Shown in pieces: positions 1-7,502 of a DNA stretch of 64,000 nucleotides. The notes under the pieces are model-generated. The model searched no databases. It was not told the DNA's origin and saw only the letters and a program-made list of their open reading frames with translations. A program made the translations under genes and the position numbers. The DNA is from an uncultured Pseudomonadota bacterium (GTDB lineage: Bacteria; Bdellovibrionota_C; UBA2361; CALMIO01): positions 98,390 through 162,389 of the forward strand of contig CALMIO010000002.1 in the NCBI GenBank assembly GCA_937864035.1, written 5' to 3'. The first letter of the stretch is position 1. Every line of letters starts with the position of its first letter.

Positions 1-2
1 CC

Positions 3-707
3 TTTCCAAGAACCTGTCTTGTCTGTGGTAAGACGATCAGAGATTTTCAACTGTGCGTTAAGTGCGCCCCAAAACACAATCTAGCCGATTTAAGTGAAAA
101 ACGTTGCCTAATATGCTGGTCATCGGTTGAACATCAGCATATCACAAAAAAAAGCTCTTCTAATCTTTGTGAACGTTGTTTAATAGGAGGAAATATGTTC
201 AAAAAAATTCGCTATCTTTGGATTTATCAAGATCAAAGGATCGCAAAATTAATTTCGACCATGAAATATAAACCGAGTAGAAAAATTTTAAAGTACTGCG
301 AAGAAAGTTTAACAAAAAACTATGGCATATTCTTTAACAACGATTATTTTGATTTGATTATTCCAATTCCGCCAAATCCTAAAAATATCTGGAGAAGAGG
401 TTTTAATCAAAGTGCCATTTTAGCAAATATTATCAGTAAGCAATACAAAATCAGTTTACTTGCCAGAGCTTTAATTCGAGCGAAAATTGTTCGTCCGCAA
501 GCCTCGTTGACGCGCTTGCAAAGGGAGCAAAACGCTCGCGGCATGTTTAAATTAAAATATCCGGAAAAAATTAAGGGTGCTTCGATTTTGCTAATTGACG
601 ACGTAATTACGACTGGAGCGACCGCAAAAGCCGCCGCTAAAACGCTTCTCTCAAATGGCGCTAAAGATGTCTCGCTTTATATTCTTGCTTCAAACGAACG
701 TTGGTAA
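3..707 (+). CDS. comF: ComF family phosphoribosyltransferase-like protein, 5' end outside window
   Basis: ComF proteins support DNA uptake in naturally competent bacteria and share the fold of PRPP-binding phosphoribosyltransferases. The reading frame is open without a stop from base 3 through the ATG at 195, and the upstream codons encode two zinc-finger-like Cys pairs (CLVC...CVKC, then CLIC...CERC) typical of the ComF N-terminus. The gene therefore starts before the window and the ATG at 195 is internal, although a GGAGG-like run happens to precede it. The PRPP loop reads LLIDDVITTGATA (bases about 586-624). The usual RPQASLTRLQREQN-type segment lies before it. ComM is also encoded in this window (10295-11860), so a competence role is plausible. 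The stop is TAA at 705-707. The family call is secure; the biochemical activity of ComF is poorly known. Confidence 0.93.
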   Translation, partial: FPRTCLVCGKTIRDFQLCVKCAPKHNLADLSEKRCLICWSSVEHQHITKKSSSNLCERCLIGGNMFKKIRYLWIYQDQRIAKLISTMKYKPSRKILKYCEESLTKNYGIFFNNDYFDLIIPIPPNPKNIWRRGFNQSAILANIISKQYKISLLARALIRAKIVRPQASLTRLQREQNARGMFKLKYPEKIKGASILLIDDVITTGATAKAAAKTLLSNGAKDVSLYILASNERW

Positions 708-735
708 TTATTTAGAGAGAAAAATCATAGAAAAT

Positions 736-1593
736 TTATTGTGAGGCAGTTTCTTCTAAAAATTTTCCCCAGTCAGATAAGGATAGCCCGAAAATATCGT
801 TATGAGCCGCTCCTTGTTTTTCAATTAAAATCACATCATTAAATTTTTTAAGCTCTTCGTGTAACCGATAACTATGACTAATTGGAATAACTTTATCTCG
901 ATCTCCATGAACAAGAATAACCTTGCTGCCTTTTAAAGGCTTCGATAAAAGCTCAAGATTGGGGAAATTACTCCAAAGAAAGCTTTTAAATAATCGGTAA
1001 AAAAATCTATCGGCGACCGCATCTGGCAAAGAGGTAAAAGGGGCGAGCAAAATCAAGAGATTAAAATCTATTTTTGAAGCCAGATAAGAAACTGGCGCTG
1101 AACCCAGCGACCACCCCAAAAGAACCAAATCTTTATCATCGAATTGATCTTTTTCTTTGGCAAACTTATAAACCGTTTCAATGTCACGATAAATACCCTC
1201 TTCTGATGGCCAACCACTACTTCGACCAAAGCCGCGATAATCGAAGGAATAAACAGTATATCTGAAAAACTCATTTAAAATAGCGGCGTATTGATGTGTG
1301 TCTTCTAGATTTTTAGCGTTTCCATGGGCGAAAATAAGCGGTTTAATTTTGTTTGAATTTTTGGCTGGATATCTCCAAATTTCAATTAGTTCGTCATCGC
1401 TTGTTTTAGCAAAAAAAGATTCGACTCCTTTTGGCAGATCTGCTGAGCTTCGCAAAATACCGGATTCAATAAAAATCGACTCGACAACCTTTGGGAAAAT
1501 TTGCAAATCTTGGGTAATAACAATAAAAACACCTGCTCCGAACAAACCAACCATCAAGCGCGCGATAAAATTTAAAGAAAAAATTTTTATCAT
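736..1593 (-). CDS. alpha/beta hydrolase, BEM46/ABHD13-like, membrane anchored
   Basis: A serine hydrolase of 285 residues with an N-terminal hydrophobic segment (about residues 8-27) that probably anchors it in the inner membrane with the catalytic domain outside the cytoplasm. The fold signatures are present: an oxyanion HGNA motif near residue 90, the nucleophile elbow GWSLGS (Ser162), an acid in HGDRDKVIP (Asp231 or Asp233), and the catalytic His264 in AAHNDIF. The arrangement resembles the BEM46/ABHD13 group, whose physiological substrates are mostly unknown. It converges on comF with a 28-base gap. No Shine-Dalgarno sequence precedes the ATG. The substrate cannot be inferred. Confidence 0.85.
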   Translation of the reverse strand: MIKIFSLNFIARLMVGLFGAGVFIVITQDLQIFPKVVESIFIESGILRSSADLPKGVESFFAKTSDDELIEIWRYPAKNSNKIKPLIFAHGNAKNLEDTHQYAAILNEFFRYTVYSFDYRGFGRSSGWPSEEGIYRDIETVYKFAKEKDQFDDKDLVLLGWSLGSAPVSYLASKIDFNLLILLAPFTSLPDAVADRFFYRLFKSFLWSNFPNLELLSKPLKGSKVILVHGDRDKVIPISHSYRLHEELKKFNDVILIEKQGAAHNDIFGLSLSDWGKFLEETASQ

Positions 1594-1647
1594 CAGACTG
1601 TCACCGGAACAAAAAAATCTTAGCGGAGGAAGAGATTAAGGGAGATA

Positions 1648-1720
1648 AGCTGGCAATCGGAATTGAACCGATAACCTACTGATTACAAATCAGTTGCTCT
1701 GCCAGTTGAGCTATGCCAGC
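1648..1720 (-). tRNA. tRNA-Thr (anticodon UGU)
   Basis: A complete cloverleaf on the minus strand. The acceptor pairs GCTGGCA with TGCCAGC, the D-stem GCTC with GAGC, and the anticodon stem ACTGA/TCAGT encloses the loop TTTGTAA (anticodon TGT, reading ACA). The T-arm is ATCGG-TTCAATT-CCGAT. The discriminator is U and CCA is not encoded. Confidence 0.97.
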
Positions 1721-1777
1721 AATAAAATAAGAATATTAAAACTTAATCATAACCGGGACTCTTTCAAATTTCAATCT

Positions 1778-2074
1778 TTAGCGGAATTGATCTAACATCG
1801 CTTCACAATGGGCAGAGTTTGGCGCTTCATAACAAGCATCTCTAATCTCTTGGCAGGCAGTGCGAGCAACTTCTTCTCCCATTTTTTTAATTGCTCTATT
1901 GGCCGCTAAGTCAATCTGATCTCCTGCCAATTCGGTTCCTTGACTATACACCGCCCCACCCATTGAGCGAAGACAGTTGCGATAACCACGTTCAATTTTA
2001 TTGATGGCGCATCCCGAAAGAGAAAAAATAGTTATTGCTAAAAATATAGAAAAAATTAAACCGCGCTTATTCAT
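1778..2074 (-). CDS. small lipoprotein of unknown function
   Basis: A 98-residue protein with a lipoprotein signal peptide: basic N-terminus (MNKR), hydrophobic core, then the lipobox SLSGC with lipidated Cys at residue 21. The mature part is short, helical-looking and holds several more cysteines (in RNCLRS, TACQEIRDAC and AHCEAML), which could form disulphides in the periplasm. A reasonable Shine-Dalgarno AAAGGAAT precedes the ATG, unusual for this window. It lies between two tRNA-Thr genes. I do not recognise a family. Confidence 0.7.
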   Translation of the reverse strand: MNKRGLIFSIFLAITIFSLSGCAINKIERGYRNCLRSMGGAVYSQGTELAGDQIDLAANRAIKKMGEEVARTACQEIRDACYEAPNSAHCEAMLDQFR

Positions 2075-2184
2075 TAGATTCCTTTTGTTTTTATCTATTT
2101 ACAATCAATAGTAATTTTCTTTAAACTATAGCGCCAGTCTTAGATGAAAATAAGAAGTTAGGAAGCGTGCTAATACAATTTTCT

Positions 2185-2257
<73 letters not shown>

Positions 2258-2354
2258 AATGTTTTGATTTACACCCTCTAATCTTTAAGTTATACTGAAA
2301 GTTTTATCCGAGATTTTAAGCAATTTCATCCTTTCGCTAAGATTGTTTCAATAA

Positions 2355-2437
2355 GGTGAGGTGCTCGAGTGGCTAAAGAGGGCAGACTGTAAATCTGCTG
2401 ACTTCGGTCTACGGGGGTTCGAATCCCTCCCTCACCA
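2355..2437 (+). tRNA. tRNA-Tyr (anticodon GUA)
   Basis: A class II tRNA: acceptor GGTGAGG/CCTCACC, anticodon stem GCAGA/TCTGC with loop CTGTAAA (anticodon GTA), and a long variable arm (TGACTTCGGTCTAC region). The T-loop is GGTTCGAAT-like. The discriminator is A; the next bases are GCT, so CCA is not encoded. Confidence 0.96.
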
Positions 2438-2444
2438 GCTCTTT

Positions 2445-2478
2445 ATTTACTTGTATTTTATTGAATTTACAGGTAAAT
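2445..2478 (+). terminator. hairpin downstream of tRNA-Tyr, possible terminator
   Basis: An 11-base arm (ATTTACTTGTA) is followed after 12 bases by a near-perfect complement (TACAGGTAAAT, one G-U pair). A short T-rich run (GTTTTTC) begins about 8 bases later. The stem is AU-rich, so this is a weak candidate for ending the Thr-Tyr tRNA transcript. Confidence 0.35.
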
Positions 2479-2910
2479 AATCGGGTTTTTCTTCTAAAAA
2501 TTCTACTCACAAATATTTTCTTCCAACGTGACCTCGACATAAGTTCTTGCCACAAGGTATGTACTTGATCTTCCTCCAATTTAGTAGAAATAAAAGTCTC
2601 TAAGCATTAGCAAAATGAGTCAAAGAGGTGTTTTGATACTCTTTAAGTTTTGACAGAAATATCCTTTCCGATCCTTAAGTAACTTTATCAATATTTAAAC
2701 ACGCTACAAGCTTAACAAGATCAATCAATACAGGTTGCTTTATCGGGACATTATAGCAAAACTTCGAACTATCAAACGTAATTTCGCCCCAAAATTCCTG
2801 TACAATTGTTGGTGCAAGTGCAAGCCCGAATAAGAAATGCCGCTTACTTGGTTTTGAGCAGAGGACAGAACTGATATCAATTCCGTAGATTATTCGATGC
2901 TAATAAGGCT
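2479..2910. other. non-coding stretch upstream of the DUF4143 ATPase
   Basis: About 430 bases with no convincing gene, tRNA or long repeat on either strand. It separates tRNA-Tyr from the promoter/operator region of the ATPase gene. It may be decayed sequence belonging to the insertion that carries that gene; nothing in it can be named. Confidence 0.4.
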
Positions 2911-2922
2911 TATAGTACTATA
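2911..2922. promoter_or_regulatory. 12-bp perfect palindrome, candidate -10 region of the ATPase gene
   Basis: TATAGTACTATA is a perfect palindrome lying 8 bases before the inverted repeat at 2931-2959. It contains TATAGT, a fair -10 hexamer 44 bases from the ATG. No good -35 hexamer is evident at the expected distance, so the promoter reading is an inference. Confidence 0.35.
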
Positions 2923-2930
2923 TAGACAAC

Positions 2931-2959
2931 GTGCCAAATATTAGGGTATTATTTGGCAC
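2931..2959. promoter_or_regulatory. inverted repeat abutting the ATPase start codon, candidate operator
   Basis: Two perfect 10-base arms (GTGCCAAATA and TATTTGGCAC) are separated by 9 bases. The second arm ends exactly one base before the ATG at 2960. The position, between a candidate -10 and the start codon and in place of a Shine-Dalgarno sequence, fits either an operator that blocks transcription or an mRNA hairpin that hides the start. Confidence 0.55.
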
Positions 2960-4117
2960 ATGTACCAACGCCTTCTTAACCTATCGAAATCACAGTCATT
3001 TTTTCTCTTTGGAGCAAGGGGAACGGGCAAGTCAGTCCTAACTCAAGAAAGGTTTAAAGAGCACGAGGCAATTTTTCTGGATCTCCTAAACCCCGAACTA
3101 ACTAATAGTTTGAGTGCTTACCCTAATAGATTGCTCGATATAATAGAGGGCGGAGGATTAAATAAGCAATGGGTCGTCATTGATGAAATTCAGAAAGTTC
3201 CAGCATTACTTGATATTATCCATCAGCAACTTAGCAAAAAGAGGTTGAAGTTCGCCTTAACAGGCTCAAGCGCTAGAAAACTTAAAAGAGGAGCATCAAA
3301 TCTTCTCGCAGGACGCGCGTTCGTCTTCAATCTCTTCCCTTTAACTCACAAAGAGCTTGGAAAAGATTTTAACCTAATCTCAGCGCTCAAATACGGATCT
3401 CTTCCTGAAGTTTATCACCTCGAAACAACGAGCGATAAGATTCGATATTTAAAGGCTTATGCTAATACATATCTTACTGAAGAGATTATCGCAGAACAGA
3501 TTCTTAGAAACTTGCCGCCCTTTAGAAGATTTCTTGAAGTCATGGCATTACATATAACCGAGATTGTTAACTATTCAAACATTGCCAAGGATGTCGATAC
3601 CGATCCAAAAACTGTGTTGCGCTATTATGAAATCTTGGAAGATACATTACTTGGTTTTCATCTCCCAACCTACAGCAGGTCAGTACGTAAACAGCAAAGA
3701 AAAGCGAGAAAGTTCTACTTCTTTGATTGTGGTGTTGCACGCGTTTTGTCCAATCGAGCCGATGAATCTTTACCGGAAAAAAGCTTTGAATACGGACGAT
3801 TATTTGAAAATTTTATTGTAAATGAAATTTATAGATTATTAAGTTACAAAGAGAAGCAATTTAAACTATCTTTTTTGAGAATTGAAGAAAATTATGAGAT
3901 AGATTTAATCGTTGAAAAAGGATCGTCCGAGATTTATCTTTGTGAAATTAAATCATCAGAAAAAGTCGACGAAAGGCATGTAAATTCTCTTGAATTGCTG
4001 AGAAAGGATTTTAATAACCCCAAATTATTTTTAATCTCGAATGATCCGATTGCAAAAAAAATTAAAAATACCCGCGCATTACACTGGACGGAAGCTTTAA
4101 ATGAAATCTGCAGGTGA
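2960..4117 (+). CDS. AAA-type ATPase with C-terminal DUF4143 domain
   Basis: A 385-residue ATPase. Walker A is GARGTGKS (residues 18-25) and Walker B is WVVIDE (71-76), followed by a TGSSARKL sensor-like segment. The middle part carries a winged-helix-like region (NYSNIAKDVDTDPKTVLRYYEIL), and the C-terminal DUF4143 region contains EIDLIV...CEIKSS (about 313-331), resembling a PD-(D/E)XK nuclease core. This family is widespread in mobile and accessory DNA and its function is not settled; toxin-antitoxin-like or defence-like roles have been proposed. It sits alone between tRNA-Tyr and tRNA-Trp, with an inverted repeat touching its ATG and no Shine-Dalgarno. The context suggests horizontal acquisition. 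Family call firm, role unknown. Confidence 0.9.
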   Translation: MYQRLLNLSKSQSFFLFGARGTGKSVLTQERFKEHEAIFLDLLNPELTNSLSAYPNRLLDIIEGGGLNKQWVVIDEIQKVPALLDIIHQQLSKKRLKFALTGSSARKLKRGASNLLAGRAFVFNLFPLTHKELGKDFNLISALKYGSLPEVYHLETTSDKIRYLKAYANTYLTEEIIAEQILRNLPPFRRFLEVMALHITEIVNYSNIAKDVDTDPKTVLRYYEILEDTLLGFHLPTYSRSVRKQQRKARKFYFFDCGVARVLSNRADESLPEKSFEYGRLFENFIVNEIYRLLSYKEKQFKLSFLRIEENYEIDLIVEKGSSEIYLCEIKSSEKVDERHVNSLELLRKDFNNPKLFLISNDPIAKKIKNTRALHWTEALNEICR

Positions 4118-4165
4118 TTCAAATTTTTCAAAATAGGTACTGCGTGTAGGGCGTCGAATTGAGTA

Positions 4166-4239
4166 CACGCCGAGAGGGACTCGAACCCTCAACCCTTGGA
4201 TTTGGAATCCAATGCTCTACCAATTGCAGCTATCGGCGT
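4166..4239 (-). tRNA. tRNA-Trp (anticodon CCA) with an extra base in the D-stem
   Basis: Acceptor ACGCCGA/TCGGCGT, anticodon stem TTGGA/TCCAA with loop TTCCAAA (anticodon CCA), T-arm GAGGG-TTCGAGT-CCCTC, discriminator G as expected for tRNA-Trp. The D-arm reads GCTGCAATTGGTAGAGC, which is the usual GCTCAATTGGTAGAGC with one additional G, leaving a bulge in the stem or a G-G mismatch. CCA is not encoded. Confidence 0.92.
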
Positions 4240-4462
4240 ATAGTGAAAAAATTCCTTAAAATAATTCCTTTTATTTTAAAAGCTATTTAAAACCCGTTCT
4301 TTAACTATAAGCTACCTCGTTTCAGTTACTTATTTGTGTCGTAACGGCGTAGGGTTAGCAGAGAGTCGTGCAAGAGCTTTCACTTAAGTAATCATGCAAA
4401 AATAAACATGCAAACACGGAGTACTCGTTAAGTCTTGCGCCGGTTAAAAAGGTTCAAAAAAT

Positions 4463-4535
4463 AGCGGAAGACGAGATTCGAACTCGCGACCCTCAGCTTG
4501 GAAGGCTGATGCTCTACCATCTGAGCTACTTCCGC
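4463..4535 (-). tRNA. tRNA-Gly (anticodon UCC)
   Basis: A complete cloverleaf: acceptor GCGGAAG/CTTCCGC, D-stem GCTC/GAGC, anticodon stem TCAGC/GCTGA with loop CTTCCAA (anticodon TCC), T-arm GCGAG-TTCGAAT-CTCGT. The discriminator is U, as usual for tRNA-Gly, and CCA is not encoded. Confidence 0.97.
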
Positions 4536-4654
4536 ATAATGAATAGATCGAGAGATTTATTCATTATACATAAGTAACGACAAAATCAGCCTTCCAATTC
4601 TCCTTGCGAAGCAACAAGAAGATAACCAGAGTGGACGCCGATGCTTTGACCACT

Positions 4655-4690
4655 TCTCGCAATATTTCATAACCGGCAAATATTGCGAGA
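4655..4690. repeat. perfect 13-bp inverted repeat with 10-base loop
   Basis: TCTCGCAATATTT and its exact reverse complement AAATATTGCGAGA enclose a 10-base loop. No U-run follows on either strand, so a simple intrinsic terminator is unlikely. It lies about 100 bases upstream of the NlpC/P60 gene and 120 bases upstream of tRNA-Gly. It could be an operator, an attenuator-like structure or the relic of a small repeat element. Confidence 0.7.
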
Positions 4691-4787
4691 GAGCAATTCC
4701 ATAGTATAGACTAACTGGGTATAGATTCAAGATCTCTCTTGTCTTCCGATTAAATCGCTAGAGTATAGCGCCTATTGAACAGAATGT

Positions 4788-5747
4788 ATGATTAACCTGC
4801 TAGATGAGATAATACCAGGCTCATCTTCTATTTTGCCCGCCCCGGGCTCACACGGGATTAGTTTGACTGCTGACTCAGTTCCTTGTCGTTCAGCTCCAAG
4901 TGACACGGCCGAACAGTGGCAACAACTTCGTTATGGAGAAACTTATAAACTTACTGGATTTTCAGATCAAATTGATTCTCTTGAAAAGCCTGTTTGGTAC
5001 AAAATAATGATTGAACAAAAAAACCGTTTTAATTCAAATGAAAAAATAGGTGATTTTGAGGTTTGGATTGAAAGCCACAGGCACACTGGAATTAGCCAAA
5101 AATTATATCAAGAGCTTAACAAACCGCGATCGACTGAGGTTTTTTATCGCACGATTACAACTCAAACTTATATTAAAGCTCTTAATGACCTTAGGGCAGA
5201 TCAGCCAATTAGGCTGGGAACTGGGGCTCGAGTCTTACTGTACGATAATAATGATAGCACCAAGATAATTGGCGAAACCGGTATTTGGGAGATCTATGAA
5301 CAAGAGCAAAAGATAGATCTGCCATTATTTGCTCCGCTAGCAAGGAGCGCTAAAAACCTTGAGAAAACCATCAGACTACATCTAGGGAAAAGTTATGTTT
5401 GGGGAGCAGATGGAGCGGGTTTTGATTGTTCAGGTTTTACAAGAGCGATTTTCAAAGCTTTTGACATAGCCTTACCTAGAAATTCAAACCAGCAATTTCA
5501 GCTTGGCGAAATTATTATTGATCTAAATAGTGTCAAAAGCGGGGATTTAATTTTTCACAAAAAAACCGGCGCGGAAAAAACCTCTCATGTTGGCATAATA
5601 TTGTTGCTTGACGGGGTGCCGTACATAGCGCATGCCAAGCAGAGGGTACGGGTAGAGCCGTTAGATATAAATGGGTTGCCTGCTAGTATCAAAGCAACTC
5701 CCGACAAGGAGCTTGCTGGCATTAAACGAATTGTTCAATTTGAATGA
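4788..5747 (+). CDS. NlpC/P60 family cysteine peptidase
   Basis: A predicted gamma-D-glutamyl-diamino-acid endopeptidase acting on peptidoglycan-derived peptides. The C-terminal third (about residues 195-319) is an NlpC/P60 domain with catalytic Cys214 in FDCSGF, His267 in SHVGI and a third polar residue at His282 in AHAKQ. The N-terminal 190 residues look like SH3-type targeting regions. No signal peptide is visible, so it may act in the cytoplasm on recycled muropeptides, as the YkfC group does. Its last bases overlap the following dehydrogenase gene in an ATGA arrangement, which implies translational coupling. Neither gene has a Shine-Dalgarno. The domain is clear; the exact substrate is inferred. 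Confidence 0.88.
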   Translation: MINLLDEIIPGSSSILPAPGSHGISLTADSVPCRSAPSDTAEQWQQLRYGETYKLTGFSDQIDSLEKPVWYKIMIEQKNRFNSNEKIGDFEVWIESHRHTGISQKLYQELNKPRSTEVFYRTITTQTYIKALNDLRADQPIRLGTGARVLLYDNNDSTKIIGETGIWEIYEQEQKIDLPLFAPLARSAKNLEKTIRLHLGKSYVWGADGAGFDCSGFTRAIFKAFDIALPRNSNQQFQLGEIIIDLNSVKSGDLIFHKKTGAEKTSHVGIILLLDGVPYIAHAKQRVRVEPLDINGLPASIKATPDKELAGIKRIVQFE

Positions 5748-6841
5748 CAAGAAAAAAAGAGATTATAATCGCTGGTAGTGGAAAAATAGGAAAAGCGATA
5801 TGCGCTTTATTATCCTTATCTGAAGATTACGCGATAACGGTCGCTGATAAAAATAGTGAAGAGGTAAAAAAGATCTCCTCGCTCTTTCCAAATTGCCATG
5901 GAGAAAAACTTGATTTAGCCGACAAGCGGGAATTTGGGCGGCTCGCGAAAAACAAAGAAGCGGTAATTTCAGCCTTGCCCTATTTTTGCAACGAACAGCT
6001 TGCTTTTTTGGCAGCTGAAAATAATCTTCATTATTTTGACCTAACAGAAGATGTCGCCACTACTGAGCGAATTAAAAAGATCGCGTCTTCGAGCAAGACC
6101 GCTTTTGTGCCGCAGTGCGGACTAGCTCCGGGTTACATTAGCATAGCGGCTTTTGATCTGATAAAAAATTTCTCATCAGTTGAAACTCTTAAATTGCGAG
6201 TTGGGGCTCTGCCTTGTTATCCAACAAACAGGTTAAAATATAACATTACTTGGAGCGCCGATGGTTTAGTTAATGAGTATTGCAATCAGTGTTTAGCGAT
6301 TGTTGATAACAAATTATCTCTACTTGAGCCCTTAGAAGGGTACGAAAGAATAACTCTTAATGGGGTTGAATATGAAGCTTTCAACACTTCAGGCGGTGCA
6401 GGATCTCTTTGCGAATCTTTGTTAGGCAAAGTACGAAATCTTAATTATAAAACGCTTCGTTATCCAGGACACCGAGATTTAGTGGCTTTTTTGCTCGATG
6501 ATTTAAAATTTAAAAATAATAAATCTGCTTTAGTTGAGATATTTAACAAAAACATTCCAACCACTGAAGATGATCGCTGTGTCATTTATCTTGAAGCAAC
6601 CGGAATTGTTGATGGAAAGCTGCAAACGATCGGCCGCATCAATGAGATAATAGTCACTCAAATAGCTGGTATTAAGTTGACAGCGATTCAATTGGCAACT
6701 GCGGCAGGAGTTTGCGGAGTTTTAAATATCTTTCTAAAGAATAAATCAAAATTCCTTGGAGGAGTTATTCAAAACGAATCTTTCGCCTTAGATCAATTTT
6801 TAGCTGACGAGTTTGGAAAATTTTACATGAACAAAAATTAA
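5744..6841 (+). CDS. saccharopine dehydrogenase-family oxidoreductase (possible L-lysine dehydrogenase)
   Basis: A 365-residue NAD(P)-dependent enzyme. The Rossmann nucleotide loop is at the N-terminus (IIIAGSGKIGKAI, residues 7-19). The conserved CGLAPGY segment and a glycine-rich TSGGAGS motif are typical of the saccharopine dehydrogenase / lysine 6-dehydrogenase family, which acts on the epsilon-amino group of lysine or on saccharopine. The start overlaps the NlpC/P60 stop by four bases. The neighbours (peptidase, flavin reductase-like protein, convergent ornithine aminotransferase) suggest catabolism of diamino acids, possibly from wall peptides. Substrate specificity cannot be read from sequence. 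Confidence 0.8.
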   Translation: MTRKKEIIIAGSGKIGKAICALLSLSEDYAITVADKNSEEVKKISSLFPNCHGEKLDLADKREFGRLAKNKEAVISALPYFCNEQLAFLAAENNLHYFDLTEDVATTERIKKIASSSKTAFVPQCGLAPGYISIAAFDLIKNFSSVETLKLRVGALPCYPTNRLKYNITWSADGLVNEYCNQCLAIVDNKLSLLEPLEGYERITLNGVEYEAFNTSGGAGSLCESLLGKVRNLNYKTLRYPGHRDLVAFLLDDLKFKNNKSALVEIFNKNIPTTEDDRCVIYLEATGIVDGKLQTIGRINEIIVTQIAGIKLTAIQLATAAGVCGVLNIFLKNKSKFLGGVIQNESFALDQFLADEFGKFYMNKN

Positions 6842-6878
6842 ATCGCTTCAAATCATTACAAGCGGGAGATTTTAAAAA

Positions 6879-7502
6879 ATGTTGGAATTTGATCCGGCAA
6901 CCTTAGAAAAAAAGGATATTTATAAACTGATGATTGGCGCGATTATACCACGCCCAATCGCTTGGATTACCTCTCAAAACGCGGCTGATGTCATAAATTT
7001 AGCCCCCTTTAGTTATTTTAACGGAGTTTCTAGCGCTCCGCCGATGATTAGCGTTTCTTTTTCGCGAAAGCCGAATGGCGCGCAAAAAGACACTTTAAAA
7101 AACATCTTGCACAACCATGAGTTTGTCGCGCACATAGCGAACTTTAATCAAGCCAAACTAGTTTCTCTTTCAGCGGCTGAATTTGAAGAGAATCAAAGCG
7201 AACTGCAAGCGGTCGGTTTAAAAATTGCTGAATCAAAAAAGATCTCGGTGCCTGGATTTCAAGAATCGGCGGTACGTTTTGAATGCAAGTTTGCTAATAT
7301 AGTAGAGATTAAAAAAAATGGCATTATAACCGGAGAGTTAGTTCTGGCGGAGATTGTTTATTTTTGGATTGCAGATAGTATTTATTCTGATGGCAGAATT
7401 GATCCAAAAACTTTAAATCCATTGGCTAGGCTGGCTGGAGATTCATACGCCAATCTCGGAGAGATCATAAACGAACCAATACCAAAGCTATCTAAAAACT
7501 AG
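6879..7502 (+). CDS. flavin reductase-like (split barrel FMN-binding) family protein
   Basis: A 207-residue protein of the flavin reductase-like domain family, which binds FMN in a split barrel and either reduces free flavin or serves as a flavoenzyme partner. Family landmarks are IPRPIAWITSQN near residue 23, NLAPFSYFNGVSSAPPMISVSF (residues about 42-62), and a terminal YSDGRIDPKTLNPLARL segment. It has one of the few clear Shine-Dalgarno sequences here (GGGAG, 9 bases before the ATG). It follows the dehydrogenase by 37 bases and probably belongs to the same operon. The stop overlaps the convergent aminotransferase gene by 15 bases. Confidence 0.85.
   Translation: MLEFDPATLEKKDIYKLMIGAIIPRPIAWITSQNAADVINLAPFSYFNGVSSAPPMISVSFSRKPNGAQKDTLKNILHNHEFVAHIANFNQAKLVSLSAAEFEENQSELQAVGLKIAESKKISVPGFQESAVRFECKFANIVEIKKNGIITGELVLAEIVYFWIADSIYSDGRIDPKTLNPLARLAGDSYANLGEIINEPIPKLSKN

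Noticed and set aside
195..707. ATG at 195 as the start of comF
   Set aside because: The frame is open from base 3 and the upstream codons encode the zinc-finger Cys pairs of ComF, so the ATG is internal despite the GGAGG-like run before it.
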